Shown one piece after another: positions 17,281 through 27,074 of a stretch of DNA of 64,000 nt. This stretch comes from Buttiauxella sp035271705 (GTDB taxonomy: Bacteria > Pseudomonadota > Gammaproteobacteria > Enterobacterales > Enterobacteriaceae). The notes beneath the pieces are model-generated. The model saw only the letters and a program-made list of their open reading frames with translations. It was not told the origin of the DNA and made no database searches. The position numbers were made by a program, and so were the translations under genes. Where the stretch lies: positions 24,134-88,133 of the forward strand of contig NZ_DATERI010000053.1 of assembly GCF_035271705.1 (NCBI RefSeq). Direction: 5' to 3'. How positions within the stretch are numbered: position 1 is the stretch's first letter; each line of letters starts with the position of its first letter.

Positions 17281-18189
17281 TCATGCGTGGGTTCGAACCA
17301 AGGGCAGCAATTCATCCATCTTTTTCTCAACCGCCAGGCTCCCGGCGCTGATCGCCTCAGCAGCGCGATGGAAATCCAGAGTTGATATCTGCGGGCAAAA
17401 GGGTTGCAGCAAAATATCTGGCGGATCACCCGCCATACGGTTGCGCTTTAAACGGTTTTCCAACACCTGAATCGACGTGGTCATGATTTCCATGGCTGTG
17501 GGTGTCGTCGTGGCACGGCGTGGGGTTATTTTACCGAGCTGTTCGCGCAAACGGCCACGCCAGGTATCAGGTTGCACCAGGTTTTCTGCCAACGGGGTTG
17601 TCATATTAACGGAGAGTAAATCTTGCTGCATCAGATGCGCGTCATGTTGCAGATCGACGGCAATCACGATATCGGCACCTAATGCGCGGGTCAGCGAAAC
17701 CGGCACAGGATTAACCACCGCACCATCCACAAGCCAATAGCCGTTGTATCCCACAGGTGACAGCAAACCTGGCATGCTACAAGAGGCGCGAACCGCCTGA
17801 TGCAGATCTCCATCCGTGAACCACAACTCGCGCCCAGTGCTTAAATTGGTCGCAACTGAACCAAAACGTAGCGCACAGTCTTCAATGTTTTCTTCGGTGA
17901 TTATCTTGCGAACGCTATTGAACACTCTTTCGCCACGGAGCAAACCGCCGCGACGCCAGGAAAGATCCATCAGTCGCAGTACATCCCAATAGCCGAACGA
18001 GCGTACCCATCGTTCCATCATAGGTAAGCGATTACTGGCATAAGCGGCACCGACCAGCGCCCCTACGGAGCAACCTGCGACAATATCAATCTGAATGCCT
18101 GCTCGTTTTAACGCATTAATGACACCAATATGCGCCCATCCCTTTGCTGCTCCCGACCCTAATGCCAGGCCGATCTTTACCTGTCTCAT
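17281..18189 (-). CDS. rssA: RssA, patatin-like phospholipase-family protein
   Basis: Protein of 302 residues (E. coli 301) from the patatin-like family; physiological substrate not established. The serine hydrolase elbow GCSVGALVG lies near residue 40, the oxyanion loop GLALGSGAAKGWAHIGV at the N-terminus, and the partner aspartate in VDGAVVNPVPV. It is the first gene of the rssA-rssB pair and is divergent from ychJ. Confidence 0.95.
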   Translation of the reverse strand: MRQVKIGLALGSGAAKGWAHIGVINALKRAGIQIDIVAGCSVGALVGAAYASNRLPMMERWVRSFGYWDVLRLMDLSWRRGGLLRGERVFNSVRKIITEENIEDCALRFGSVATNLSTGRELWFTDGDLHQAVRASCSMPGLLSPVGYNGYWLVDGAVVNPVPVSLTRALGADIVIAVDLQHDAHLMQQDLLSVNMTTPLAENLVQPDTWRGRLREQLGKITPRRATTTPTAMEIMTTSIQVLENRLKRNRMAGDPPDILLQPFCPQISTLDFHRAAEAISAGSLAVEKKMDELLPLVRTHA

Positions 18190-18213
18190 TTCGCCTCGTT
18201 CTTTCTTCCCCAG

Positions 18214-18277
18214 TTTATACCCATCATCCTTTAAGCTTCAGGAGTGTTGGCTGCAACTCGAATGCCAATGGGTATTT
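18214..18277. repeat. ERIC-like palindromic remnant upstream of ychJ
   Basis: TATACCCAT (18216-18224) and ATGGGTAT (18268-18275) are inverted around TTAAGCTTCAGGAGTGTTGGCTGCAACTCGAA split over the centre; the arms resemble ERIC ends. The core dyad of a full element is missing, so it is a remnant at best. Confidence 0.45.
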
Positions 18278-18364
18278 CACCTCGTGACGAAGTCGCCACT
18301 GCTCAGTTAACATAGCTACACTGCGTATTTACGCCGACTCTTTTTTTGTAACCAAGGAGATGCT

Positions 18365-18823
18365 GTGTCGCAACTTTGCCCTTGTGGTAGCGGTCTGGAG
18401 TATAGCTTATGTTGCCAACCTTACCTACGCGCAGACACGCTCGCGCCAACCCCATCACAGCTTATGCGTTCGCGTTATACCGCTTATGTGATGCAGGACG
18501 CAGATTATCTGGTAGCAAGCTGGTATCCACAGACCCGCAGCCCGTCACTGAGAAGCGATATTCCCGCAGGTTTTGCGACCACACAATGGTTAGGTCTGAC
18601 GGTATATGCAACGGCTGCCGGACGTGATGAGAACGAAGGTTTCGTCAGTTTTGTCGCACGTTTTGAAGAGCAAGGCGTGGAAAGTGCCATTATTGAACGC
18701 TCTCGTTTTTTAAAGGAAAACGGTCAGTGGTACTATGTTGATGGCACACGCCCGCAGTTTGGCCGTAATGACCCCTGCCCTTGCGGCTCCGGAAAAAAAT
18801 TCAAAAAGTGTTGTGGGCGATAA
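18365..18823 (+). CDS. ychJ: YchJ, SEC-C metal-binding motif protein
   Basis: Protein of 152 residues, the E. coli length, in family UPF0225. It has two short zinc-type clusters: CPCGSGLEYSLCC at the N-terminus and a SEC-C motif CPCGSGKKFKKCC at the very C-terminus. Between them lies an NTF2-like fold with SRYTAYVMQDADYL and FLKENGQWYYVDGT. Function unknown; SEC-C motifs occur in SecA and bind zinc. A start at 18365 is GTG with AAGGAG nine bases upstream. Confidence 0.92.
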   Translation: MSQLCPCGSGLEYSLCCQPYLRADTLAPTPSQLMRSRYTAYVMQDADYLVASWYPQTRSPSLRSDIPAGFATTQWLGLTVYATAAGRDENEGFVSFVARFEEQGVESAIIERSRFLKENGQWYYVDGTRPQFGRNDPCPCGSGKKFKKCCGR

Positions 18824-18863
18824 CGCTCCATGGCACAAATGATTTAAAAATACATATCTTACC

Positions 18864-18985
18864 CAAGCGACTTCAAGTTGCAGGTAGGCGGCAATCGAGT
18901 AAATCCCAATGAGCTGACTCAAGTCAGTGATTCGGGTGAACGAGAACAGACAACAACCCTGCGTCTTGAAGGGCGACGGGGACAC
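18864..18985. repeat. ERIC element upstream of purU
   Basis: The core GTAAATCCCAATGAGCT (18899-18915) with CAGTGATTCGGGTGAACG (about 18925-18942) aligns with the ERIC consensus GTGAATCCCCAGGAGCT...AGTGACTGGGGTGAGCG. The outer arms CTTCAAGTTGCAGG (18871-18884) and CCCTGCGTCTTGAAG (about 18957-18971) are inverted. It ends about 20 bases before purU and so forms part of the purU leader. Confidence 0.85.
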
Positions 18986-19003
18986 AACAGGACTCACCTT
19001 GCG

Positions 19004-19846
19004 ATGCAAGCACTACAACGAAAAGTACTACGCACCATCTGCCCTGACGCAAAAGGGTTAATCGCCAAGATCACCAATATTTGTTACAAGCACGAACTGA
19101 ACATTGTTCAGAACAATGAATTTGTTGACCATCGCACCGGTCGCTTCTTTATGCGTACCGAACTTGAAGGTATTTTCAATGACAACACTCTGCTGGCGGA
19201 TTTAGACAGTGCATTACCCGAAGGTTCGGTACGTGAATTAACACCTGCTGGCCGTCGTCGTATCGTGATTCTGGTGACAAAAGAAGCGCACTGCCTGGGT
19301 GACCTGTTAATGAAAGCCAACTACGGCGGCCTGGATGTCGACATTGCCGCGGTTATCGGCAATCACGAGACGCTGCGCACGCTGGTTGAACGTTTTGATA
19401 TTCCGTTTGAGCTGGTGAGCCACGAAGGGCTGACTCGTGAAGATCACGATAAGCAGATGGCTGACGCGATTGCCGCGCATAAACCGGATTTCGTGGTACT
19501 GGCGAAATATATGCGCGTGTTAACACCAGAATTCGTTTCACGCTTCCCGAACCAGATTATCAATATCCACCATTCGTTCTTGCCAGCATTTATCGGTGCG
19601 CGTCCTTATCACCAGGCGTATGAACGAGGCGTGAAGATTATCGGTGCCACAGCGCACTATGTGAATGACAATCTGGATGAAGGTCCAATCATCATGCAGG
19701 ATGTGATTCACGTTGATCACACCTATACCGCCGAAGATATGATGCGTGCCGGACGTGATGTTGAGAAAAACGTTCTCAGCCGTGCGCTCTACCAGGTTCT
19801 GGCGCAACGTGTATTTGTTTACGGTAATCGCACTATCATTCTGTAG
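19004..19846 (+). CDS. purU: Formyltetrahydrofolate deformylase PurU
   Basis: Hydrolyses 10-formyl-THF to formate and THF, supplying formate for PurT-dependent purine synthesis and balancing one-carbon pools. The chosen ATG at 19004 gives 280 residues, the E. coli length; a longer in-frame start at 18878 would translate the ERIC repeat and is rejected. The N-terminal ACT domain (about 5-80, RTICPDAKGLIAKITNICY) precedes a formyl-transferase-like domain with the catalytic Asn-His-Asp set in INIHHSFLPAF, the GATAHYV segment and LDEGPII. AGGA lies 11 bases before the start. Confidence 0.97.
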   Translation: MQALQRKVLRTICPDAKGLIAKITNICYKHELNIVQNNEFVDHRTGRFFMRTELEGIFNDNTLLADLDSALPEGSVRELTPAGRRRIVILVTKEAHCLGDLLMKANYGGLDVDIAAVIGNHETLRTLVERFDIPFELVSHEGLTREDHDKQMADAIAAHKPDFVVLAKYMRVLTPEFVSRFPNQIINIHHSFLPAFIGARPYHQAYERGVKIIGATAHYVNDNLDEGPIIMQDVIHVDHTYTAEDMMRAGRDVEKNVLSRALYQVLAQRVFVYGNRTIIL

Positions 19847-19963
19847 CGTTATAACCCGCCAACGAAAATGCGGCTTAAAGTATGACGGGTATGGCGAATT
19901 GTTTAGCTTTACAACGTAACGTGTAAAAAAACGGCAAACGATTCATTTTCTTACAGTGAGTGC

Positions 19964-19991
19964 TTTACAGCGGCGCTTCATTTGATATGAT
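19964..19991 (+). promoter_or_regulatory. Stable-RNA promoter of the tRNA-Tyr gene
   Basis: TTTACA and TATGAT spaced by 16 bases, followed by the GC-rich discriminator GCGCCCCGC (19992-20000). This is the same promoter as E. coli tyrT, the classic stringently controlled, FIS-stimulated stable-RNA promoter. Confidence 0.88.
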
Positions 19992-20048
19992 GCGCCCCGC
20001 TTCCTGACAAAGGATGCGAGCAAGAAAGCCAATATATGAAATACCCCT

Positions 20049-20133
<85 letters not shown>

Positions 20134-20256
20134 TCTCTTAGTCGTAAATCCCAAACTAATCCAAACCGCACAATCTTTCATATTCCCATTGGGGAAGAAT
20201 TCTTTACGTTTCGTTTGCCACATTTTGGTCAATATCGTTGCACCCCAACAAAAGCG

Positions 20257-20286
20257 CAAAAAAATACCCGGCCGAAGCCAGGTATC
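20257..20286 (-). terminator. narGHJI terminator
   Basis: Imperfect stem ATACCTGGC-TTCG-GCCGGGTAT read on the minus strand (20285-20264), followed by a seven-base T run, 24 bases after the narI stop. Confidence 0.8.
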
Positions 20287-20308
20287 TTTCATTTCACTCA
20301 TTCCACAC

Positions 20309-20986
20309 TCAGCGACGAGCGCGAACAATCTGATATTTACGCGTCAAATACTCAACTGGCGCGCTCCAGACATGAACCAGCCGGGTGAATGGGAACAGCA
20401 GGAACAGCGTCATCCCCAGCACTAAATGCACGCGGAAGACAAACGCTACACCATCCAAATTCGCCGAGGCGCCGCCCTGGAACGTCACGACCGTTTGCGC
20501 CCAACCCACCAGCTTCATCATCTCGCTGCCATCCATATGTTGAGCCGAGAAGGGAATGGTCAGTAGACCCAACGCGCACTGAATCATCAACAGGCTGAGG
20601 ATCAGAATATCCGCCGTGGTTGATGTTGCACGAATACGTGGGTTGAACAGACGGCGCTTGAGCAGTAACAGCCCCCCCACCAGCGTCATCACACCACACG
20701 CGCCACCGGCAATCATCGCCATTTTCTGCTTCACATCAATGGGCAAGAATGACTCGTACATCCAGTGTGGCGTCAGCATGCCGAGGAGGTGCCCCGCGAA
20801 AATACCCAAAATCCCGAAATGGAACAGGTTCGACGCGAGATTCATCCCTTTGCGGTCCAGCATCTGGCTGGATCCCGCTTTCCAGCTGTACTGGCCGTAG
20901 TCGTAACGCAACCAACTGCCCAGCAGAAAAACGGTACCGCAGATATACGGATAGATGTCATAGAAGAACACATTGAGAAATTGCAT
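20309..20986 (-). CDS. narI: Respiratory nitrate reductase gamma subunit NarI
   Basis: Membrane cytochrome b that takes electrons from quinol and passes them to NarH. It has 225 residues, the E. coli length, with five hydrophobic spans. Two pairs of histidines that would ligate the hemes are visible in NLFHFGILGIFAGHLLGM and in FRVHLVLGMTLFLLFPFTRLVHVW. It begins MQFLNVFFYDIYPYICGTVF. It is the last gene of the operon, two bases after narJ. Confidence 0.97.
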   Translation of the reverse strand: MQFLNVFFYDIYPYICGTVFLLGSWLRYDYGQYSWKAGSSQMLDRKGMNLASNLFHFGILGIFAGHLLGMLTPHWMYESFLPIDVKQKMAMIAGGACGVMTLVGGLLLLKRRLFNPRIRATSTTADILILSLLMIQCALGLLTIPFSAQHMDGSEMMKLVGWAQTVVTFQGGASANLDGVAFVFRVHLVLGMTLFLLFPFTRLVHVWSAPVEYLTRKYQIVRARR

Positions 20987-20988
20987 GA

Positions 20989-21690
20989 TTACTGTCCTCC
21001 GATATTCAGATACTGCGGAGCGACAGCCCCGGCAAAACGGCGCTGATGGCTGCTGATTTCAGACTCTCCACACCCTGCGTCTGCAACAAATTTCACCTGT
21101 TCTTCTTCCCAAACGGCGTCCAGAGCCTGTGGTGTGTCATCACGCGCTTCATCAGCAATTTGTTGGCTAACGCTTTCAACCACCACATCGCTTTGCGAAA
21201 TACCCAACAGCACATCAAACAACACGGCATAGTCGCTTTCACGCTGTTTTAGACGTGCCGCCAGTAGCGCCAGAATCGGCGCAACATCCTGCAAACCACC
21301 ACGTGCTTCGGCCTCGGTTCGCTGGGATAAATACTCCAGATACAGCGGCAGATGGTCTGGCAGCTCGCGGCTGTCGATTTCCATACCTGCTTGCTGATAC
21401 TGGTTCATCAGATTGACCATCGCCTGCCCACGGTCGCGAGATTCGCCGTGAACATGTTCAAACAACAGCAGCGATGTCGCACGCCCTCGGTCAAACAGTT
21501 GACTGTAACTGGCCTGAGTATCCAACAAATCGCCGCTGCATAAGCGAGTGATGAAATGAGTAAGCTGGGTAGCCTGTTGCACTTCAAGTACATTACCGTC
21601 AACTAACGCATCGCGGAGTTCTTGTTGATGCTGCCACAAAGCCGCATCCGGATACTCAAGCAAACGGGAAATAACCAGTAGTTCAATCAT
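20989..21690 (-). CDS. narJ: Nitrate reductase assembly chaperone NarJ
   Basis: TorD/NarJ-type chaperone that holds NarG until molybdenum cofactor and iron-sulfur clusters are inserted; not part of the final enzyme. It has 233 residues (E. coli 236), all-helical and acidic, with the family stretch SRLLEYPDAALW at the N-terminus and LPLYLEYLSQR in the middle. It overlaps narH by four bases, indicating coupled translation. Confidence 0.96.
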   Translation of the reverse strand: MIELLVISRLLEYPDAALWQHQQELRDALVDGNVLEVQQATQLTHFITRLCSGDLLDTQASYSQLFDRGRATSLLLFEHVHGESRDRGQAMVNLMNQYQQAGMEIDSRELPDHLPLYLEYLSQRTEAEARGGLQDVAPILALLAARLKQRESDYAVLFDVLLGISQSDVVVESVSQQIADEARDDTPQALDAVWEEEQVKFVADAGCGESEISSHQRRFAGAVAPQYLNIGGQ

Positions 21691-23222
21691 GGTTTTAACT
21701 CCGTTTTGCTCGACACATCAATCGCGTCGATACGTTTGCTATTGAACAGGTTGAATTTGCTGTCAGAACCGTGGCAACCATCACCAAAGCTGAAGCCACA
21801 ACCATTACGTTCAGGGAAAGCCTCTGCCGCCAGTTCTCGATGGCTGGATGGCACCACGAAACGGTCTTCGTAGTTTGCAATCGCCAGATAACGATACATT
21901 TCCTGCGCCTGGGCTTCGGTCAGACCGACTTCTTCCAGCGCACGAGTATCATTAATCCCTTCCACGGTTTCAGCACGTTTGTAATGGCGCATCGCCATCA
22001 TGCGTTTCAGCGCACGCAGAACCGGAGCGGTGTCCCCTGCGGTCAACAGATTCGCCAGGTATTCCACCGGAATACGCAAGCTTTCTACGTCAGGCAGAAT
22101 GCCAGTGTGCGGCAATTCGCCCGCGTCGGCCGCAGATTGAATGGGCGACAACGGCGGCACATACCAAACCATCGGTAGCGTGCGGTATTCAGGATGCAAA
22201 GGCAGAGCCAGCTTCCAGTCCACCGCCATTTTGTAGACCGGTGACTGTTGTGCCGCGTCGATAACGCTCTGCGGAATACCCTGCTCCAGTGCCTTTTCGA
22301 TAACCGCTGGGTCGTTCGGGTCGAGGAAAATACTCAACTGACGTTCGTAGAGGTCTTTTTCGTTTTCGGTGCTTGCCGCCTGCTCGATAGCATCTGCGTC
22401 ATACAACAACACGCCGAGATAACGGATACGACCGACACAAGTTTCAGAACAGACCGTTGGCATCCCCGCTTCGATACGTGGATAGCAGAAAATGCACTTC
22501 TCGGATTTACCCGACTTCCAGTTGAAGTAGATTTTCTTGTACGGACAGCCAGTGATGCACATACGCCAGCCACGGCACTTGTCCTGGTCAATCAGGACAA
22601 TGCCGTCTTCTTCACGCTTATAGATAGCGCCACTCGGGCAAGTTGCCGCACAAGCCGGGTTCAAACAGTGTTCGCACAGACGCGGCAAATACATCATGAA
22701 GGTGTTTTCGAACTGGCCATACATCGCTTTTTGCATGTTGGCGAAGTTCTGATCTTTGGCGCGTTTTTCGAATTCGCCGCCAAGAATCTCTTCCCAGTTA
22801 GGGCCGGCTTCGATTTTATTCATTCTCTGGCCGGTAATCAGCGAGCGCGGACGCGCAATCGGCTGATGTTTACCTTCCGGCGCGTTATGCAGATGCTGGT
22901 AATCAAAATCAAATGGCTCGTAATAATCATCGATACCCGGCAGGTGCGGGTTGGCGAAGATTTTCCCCAGCAACATGGCGCGGTTACCCATGCGTGGCTG
23001 CAATTTGCCATTGATTTTACGGATCCAACCGCCCTTCCATTTTTCCTGGTTTTCCCAGTCGTTCGGGTAGCCAATCCCCGGTTTGGTTTCCACGTTATTA
23101 AACCACGCGTACTCCATCCCTTCGCGGCTGGTCCAGACGTTTTTACAGGTCACAGAACAGGTATGACAGCCGATGCATTTATCAAGATTCAGCACCATGC
23201 CGACTTGTGAACGAATTTTCAT
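21687..23222 (-). CDS. narH: Respiratory nitrate reductase beta subunit NarH
   Basis: Electron-transfer subunit carrying four iron-sulfur clusters between NarI hemes and NarG. It has 511 residues (E. coli 512). The four cysteine groups are visible: CIGCHTCSVTCKN near residue 16, CEHCLNPACAATCPSGA near 184, CRGWRMCITGCPYKK near 217 and CIFCYPRIEAGMPTVCSETC near 244. In the third group tryptophan replaces a cysteine, as expected for the [3Fe-4S] cluster. It overlaps both narG and narJ by four bases. Confidence 0.97.
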   Translation of the reverse strand: MKIRSQVGMVLNLDKCIGCHTCSVTCKNVWTSREGMEYAWFNNVETKPGIGYPNDWENQEKWKGGWIRKINGKLQPRMGNRAMLLGKIFANPHLPGIDDYYEPFDFDYQHLHNAPEGKHQPIARPRSLITGQRMNKIEAGPNWEEILGGEFEKRAKDQNFANMQKAMYGQFENTFMMYLPRLCEHCLNPACAATCPSGAIYKREEDGIVLIDQDKCRGWRMCITGCPYKKIYFNWKSGKSEKCIFCYPRIEAGMPTVCSETCVGRIRYLGVLLYDADAIEQAASTENEKDLYERQLSIFLDPNDPAVIEKALEQGIPQSVIDAAQQSPVYKMAVDWKLALPLHPEYRTLPMVWYVPPLSPIQSAADAGELPHTGILPDVESLRIPVEYLANLLTAGDTAPVLRALKRMMAMRHYKRAETVEGINDTRALEEVGLTEAQAQEMYRYLAIANYEDRFVVPSSHRELAAEAFPERNGCGFSFGDGCHGSDSKFNLFNSKRIDAIDVSSKTELKP

Positions 23223-26200
23223 TTTACGCTCTCCTGTTTCTGGTCATTGCCTTCACCGTCTAACCAGTTAATGTCTTTCATCTTACGCACCACCACGAAC
23301 TCATCGCGGTTTGAGCCGACGGTGCCGTAATAGTTAAAGCCATATGCCAGTTGCGCATAGCCGCCAATCATATGGGTCGGTTTCGGACTGATACGGGTCA
23401 CCGAGTTGTGAATACCCCCACGTTGCCCCGTGATTTCAGAACCCGGCAGGTTCACGATGCGTTCCTGAGCGTGGTACATCATGGTCATGCCTTCCGGCAC
23501 ACGCTGGCTCACCACCGCACGCGCCGTCAGCGCCCCGTTTTTATTGAACACTTCAATCCAGTCGTTATCTTCGATGCCCAGATCTTTAGCGTCGATTTCA
23601 CTCATCCACACAATCGGGCCACCGCGAGAAAGCGTCAGCATCAACAAGTTGTCGCTGTAGGTTGAGTGAATGCCCCATTTCTGGTGCGGCGTCAGGAAGT
23701 TCAACGCTTTCTCTGGGTTACCGTTGGACTTCTTGTTCATCACCCCTTTCACCGAACGGGTGTCAATGGGTGGGCGGTACACCAGCAAGCTTTCGCCAAA
23801 ATCGCGCATCCACTGGTGATCCTGATACAGCTGTTGGCGGCCAGAAAGTGTCCGCCACGGGATCAGCTCGTGAACGTTGGTATAACCGGCGTTGTAAGAG
23901 ACGTGTTCATCTTCAAGGCCTGACCAGGTCGGGCTGGAGATGATTTTGCGTGGCTGCGCCTGAATATCACGGAAGCGGATTTTTTCATCTTCTTTATTGA
24001 GCGCAAGGTGCGAGTGGTCACGACCGGTAAATTCACTCAATGCCGCCCAGGCTTTCACTGCCACCTGGCCGTTAGTTTCAGGGGCAAAGGTCAGGATCAC
24101 CTCAGCCGCATCAATGGCGGTATCGATCTTCGGTAAGCCTTTAGCCGGGCCGTCTGCCTTGGTGTAATTGAGTTTACGCAGCAAATCCACTTCAGTTTGC
24201 GTGTTCCAGGAGATACCTTTCCCACCGTTGCCGATTTTTTCCATCAGCGGGCCAACGGATGTGAAACGCTCGTACGTCGCAGGATAGTCACGTTCAACGG
24301 TCACCAGGTGTGGCGCGGTTTTACCCGGAATCAGGTCACATTCACCTTTTTTCCAGTCCATCACACCGAACGGCTGCGCCAGTTCTGCAGCTGAGTCGTG
24401 CTGGATTGGCAACGTCACCACATCGGTTTCTTTACCTAAATGGCCGACGCACACTTCAGAGAATTTCTTGGCGATAGCTTTATATATTTCCCAATCGCTT
24501 TTCGAATCCCAGGCAGGGTCAACCGCGGCAGAAAGCGGATGAATAAACGGATGCATATCCGAGGTATTCATATCGTCTTTCTCATACCAGGTGGCGGTCG
24601 GCAACACGATGTCCGAATACAGACAGGTGCTCGACAGACGGAAGTCCAGCGTCACCACCAGATCCAATTTACCGTCAAGACCGTTGTCTACCCACTCGAC
24701 CTCTTCTGGCATCACGCCACCTTCTTTGCCCAAATCTTTGCCCTGAATACCGTTTTCAGTACCCAGCAGATATTTGAGCATGTACTCGTGACCCTTACCG
24801 GAAGAACCCAGCAGATTTGAACGCCAGACAAACAGGTTGCGCGGATGGTTATTGCCTGCATCTGGCTGCTCTGCTGCAAAGCGTATCTCACCACTTTTCA
24901 ACTGCTGTACGGTGAAATCAGCCGGGCTCATGCCCGCTTCTTTCGCCTGTTTTGCAATGTGCAGCGGGTTGGTGTTGAGCTGTGGAGCAGACGGCAACCA
25001 ACCCATGCGCTCGGCACGCACGTTGAAGTCAATCAAATGGCCGCTGTAGCGAGATTTGTCCGCCAGTGGGGAAAGCAGTTCCTCGGCGGTCAGCGACTCA
25101 TAACGCCATTGGCTTGAGTGGTTATAGAAGAACGAGGTGCTGTTCATATGGCGTGGTGGACGCTGCCAGTCCAGCGCGAACGCCAGTGGGGTCCAGCCCG
25201 TTTGTGGGCGCAGTTTTTCCTGGCCCACATAGTGAGCCCAGCCGCCGCCGCTCTGCCCGACACAACCACAGAACACCAGCATGTTAATCAGGCCACGGTA
25301 GTTCATGTCCATGTGGAACCAGTGGTTCATACCGGCACCGACGATGATCATTGAGCGACCATGGGTTTTGTCGGCATTGTCGGCAAATTCACGCGCAATA
25401 CGGATGATGTTCTGACGGGAAACGCCGGTGATTTGCTCAGCCCACGCCGGGGTATACGCTTTCACATCGTCATAGTTCGATGCACAGTTAGCGTCGTCCA
25501 GGCCACGTTCGAGGCCGTAGTTCGCCAGAGTCAAATCATAAACGGTGGTCACTAACGCGCGGGTTCCATCCGCCAGTTGGATACGTTTCACCGGCAGTTT
25601 GTGCATCAGCACATTGTCGAGTTTAACGTTGTTGAAGTGCTCGGTGCTTTCGCCGCCAAAGTACGGGAAACCCACATCAGCCACTTCATCGTGGCTGCCC
25701 AGCAAGCTCAGACGCAGCTCGGCTTCTTCACCGCTGGTGCCATCACGCTGTTCAAGGTTCCACTTGCCCTTCTCGCCCCAGCGATAACCGATGGAGCCGT
25801 TAGGTGCCAGCAGTTCGCCGCTCTGGTTATCCAGAGCCACCGTTTTCCACTGCGGATTATTTTCCTGACCGAGACCATCCACCAGGTCTGAAGCACGCAG
25901 CATACGGCCCGCAGCGTAGAAACCATCACGCTCCTCTAACATCACCAGCATCGGCATGTCGGTGTAACGACGTACATAATCGGTGAAATATTGGCTTGGG
26001 TTATCGAGGTGGAATTCACGCAACATGACATGGCCCATCGCCAGTGCCATTGCCGCATCGGTGCCTTGCTTAGGTGCCAGCCACTGGTCGCACAGTTTGG
26101 CGATTTCTGCATAGTCCGGCGTGACGGCAACTGTTTTGGTGCCTTTGTAGCGCACTTCGGTAAAGAAGTGATCATCTGGCGTACGGGTTTGCGGGACGTT

Positions 26201-26965
26201 AGAACCCCAGGCAATGATGTAGCTGGAGTTGTACCAGTCGGCAGATTCCGGTACGTCAGTTTGCTCGCCCCAGGTCATTGGGGAGGCCGGTGGTAAATCG
26301 CAGTACCAGTCGTAGAAACTCAGACAAGCACCACCAATCAGAGAGAGGTAACGCGCCCCTGCGGCATAAGAGACCATCGACATGGCAGGAATTGGCGAGA
26401 ATCCGGCAATACGGTCAGGGCCGAAGGTTTTCGCGGTATAGACGTTCGCCGCAGCAATCAGCTCGTTGACTTCCTGCCAGCTTGAACGGACAAAACCACC
26501 ACGACCACGGGCTTGTTTATAGCTTTTTGCTTTTTCCGCGACATTGATAATTGAAGCCCAGGCGTCGACCGGGTCAGCATGGAGGGTTTTGGCTTCGCGC
26601 CACAGCTTGATTAGACGCTTGCGCATCAAAGGATATTTCAGGCGGTTAGCGCTGTAGAGATACCAGGAGTAACTCGCACCACGTGGGCAGCCGCGCGGCT
26701 CGTGGTTTGGCATATCAGGGCGAGTTCGCGGGTAATCGGTTTGCTGAGTTTCCCAGGTCACCAGGCCGCTTTTAACATAGATCTTCCAGCTACAGGAACC
26801 CGTGCAGTTTACCCCATGAGTGGAGCGAACCACTTTGTCGTGCTGCCAACGCATTCGATAACCTTCTTCCCAATCACGATTGGTATCGAGCAGTTGGCCA
26901 TGTCCATCGGCAAAAGTTTCGCCCTTCTGTTTGAAGTAACGAAACCGGTCAAGAAATTTGCTCAT
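23219..26965 (-). CDS. narG: Respiratory nitrate reductase alpha subunit NarG
   Basis: Catalytic molybdenum bis-MGD subunit that reduces nitrate to nitrite on the cytoplasmic face during anaerobic respiration. It has 1248 residues (E. coli 1247). The N-terminal FS0 cluster ligands lie in THGVNCTGSCSW near residue 49 with a further cysteine in GCPRGASYSW. The aspartate that coordinates molybdenum sits in the YDWYCDLPPASP region. No twin-arginine signal, as expected for the cytoplasmic Nar type. It is first gene of narGHJI, behind a perfect FNR site and a NarL heptamer. The gene upstream is yihN, not narK as in E. coli. Confidence 0.98.
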   Translation of the reverse strand: MSKFLDRFRYFKQKGETFADGHGQLLDTNRDWEEGYRMRWQHDKVVRSTHGVNCTGSCSWKIYVKSGLVTWETQQTDYPRTRPDMPNHEPRGCPRGASYSWYLYSANRLKYPLMRKRLIKLWREAKTLHADPVDAWASIINVAEKAKSYKQARGRGGFVRSSWQEVNELIAAANVYTAKTFGPDRIAGFSPIPAMSMVSYAAGARYLSLIGGACLSFYDWYCDLPPASPMTWGEQTDVPESADWYNSSYIIAWGSNVPQTRTPDDHFFTEVRYKGTKTVAVTPDYAEIAKLCDQWLAPKQGTDAAMALAMGHVMLREFHLDNPSQYFTDYVRRYTDMPMLVMLEERDGFYAAGRMLRASDLVDGLGQENNPQWKTVALDNQSGELLAPNGSIGYRWGEKGKWNLEQRDGTSGEEAELRLSLLGSHDEVADVGFPYFGGESTEHFNNVKLDNVLMHKLPVKRIQLADGTRALVTTVYDLTLANYGLERGLDDANCASNYDDVKAYTPAWAEQITGVSRQNIIRIAREFADNADKTHGRSMIIVGAGMNHWFHMDMNYRGLINMLVFCGCVGQSGGGWAHYVGQEKLRPQTGWTPLAFALDWQRPPRHMNSTSFFYNHSSQWRYESLTAEELLSPLADKSRYSGHLIDFNVRAERMGWLPSAPQLNTNPLHIAKQAKEAGMSPADFTVQQLKSGEIRFAAEQPDAGNNHPRNLFVWRSNLLGSSGKGHEYMLKYLLGTENGIQGKDLGKEGGVMPEEVEWVDNGLDGKLDLVVTLDFRLSSTCLYSDIVLPTATWYEKDDMNTSDMHPFIHPLSAAVDPAWDSKSDWEIYKAIAKKFSEVCVGHLGKETDVVTLPIQHDSAAELAQPFGVMDWKKGECDLIPGKTAPHLVTVERDYPATYERFTSVGPLMEKIGNGGKGISWNTQTEVDLLRKLNYTKADGPAKGLPKIDTAIDAAEVILTFAPETNGQVAVKAWAALSEFTGRDHSHLALNKEDEKIRFRDIQAQPRKIISSPTWSGLEDEHVSYNAGYTNVHELIPWRTLSGRQQLYQDHQWMRDFGESLLVYRPPIDTRSVKGVMNKKSNGNPEKALNFLTPHQKWGIHSTYSDNLLMLTLSRGGPIVWMSEIDAKDLGIEDNDWIEVFNKNGALTARAVVSQRVPEGMTMMYHAQERIVNLPGSEITGQRGGIHNSVTRISPKPTHMIGGYAQLAYGFNYYGTVGSNRDEFVVVRKMKDINWLDGEGNDQKQESVK

Positions 26966-27060
26966 CGGGATTCTCCTGATGTGGAGCCTGGAGGCTCTAT
27001 CTTATGATGACGACATTGCTCACTATGAGGTCACGGTAACCTGCTCAAATGAAGGGACAA

Positions 27061-27074
27061 TTGATGCTGATCAA
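27061..27074. promoter_or_regulatory. FNR box of narG
   Basis: TTGATGCTGATCAA is a perfect TTGAT-N4-ATCAA site centred 102 bases from the narG start codon. With the usual -41.5 spacing it places the transcription start near 27026. It explains anaerobic induction of narGHJI. Confidence 0.88.

Noticed and set aside
18878..19003. 42-residue N-terminal extension of PurU
   Set aside because: The extension is ERIC sequence read in frame; the start at 19004 restores the family length.
22210..23190. Loss of a cysteine ligand in the third iron-sulfur group of NarH
   Set aside because: The tryptophan in CRGWRMC is normal for the [3Fe-4S] cluster of this family, so it is not a defect.
22248..23210. 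320-residue frame on the plus strand opposite narH
   Set aside because: A shadow of narH caused by codon bias; no recognisable domain.
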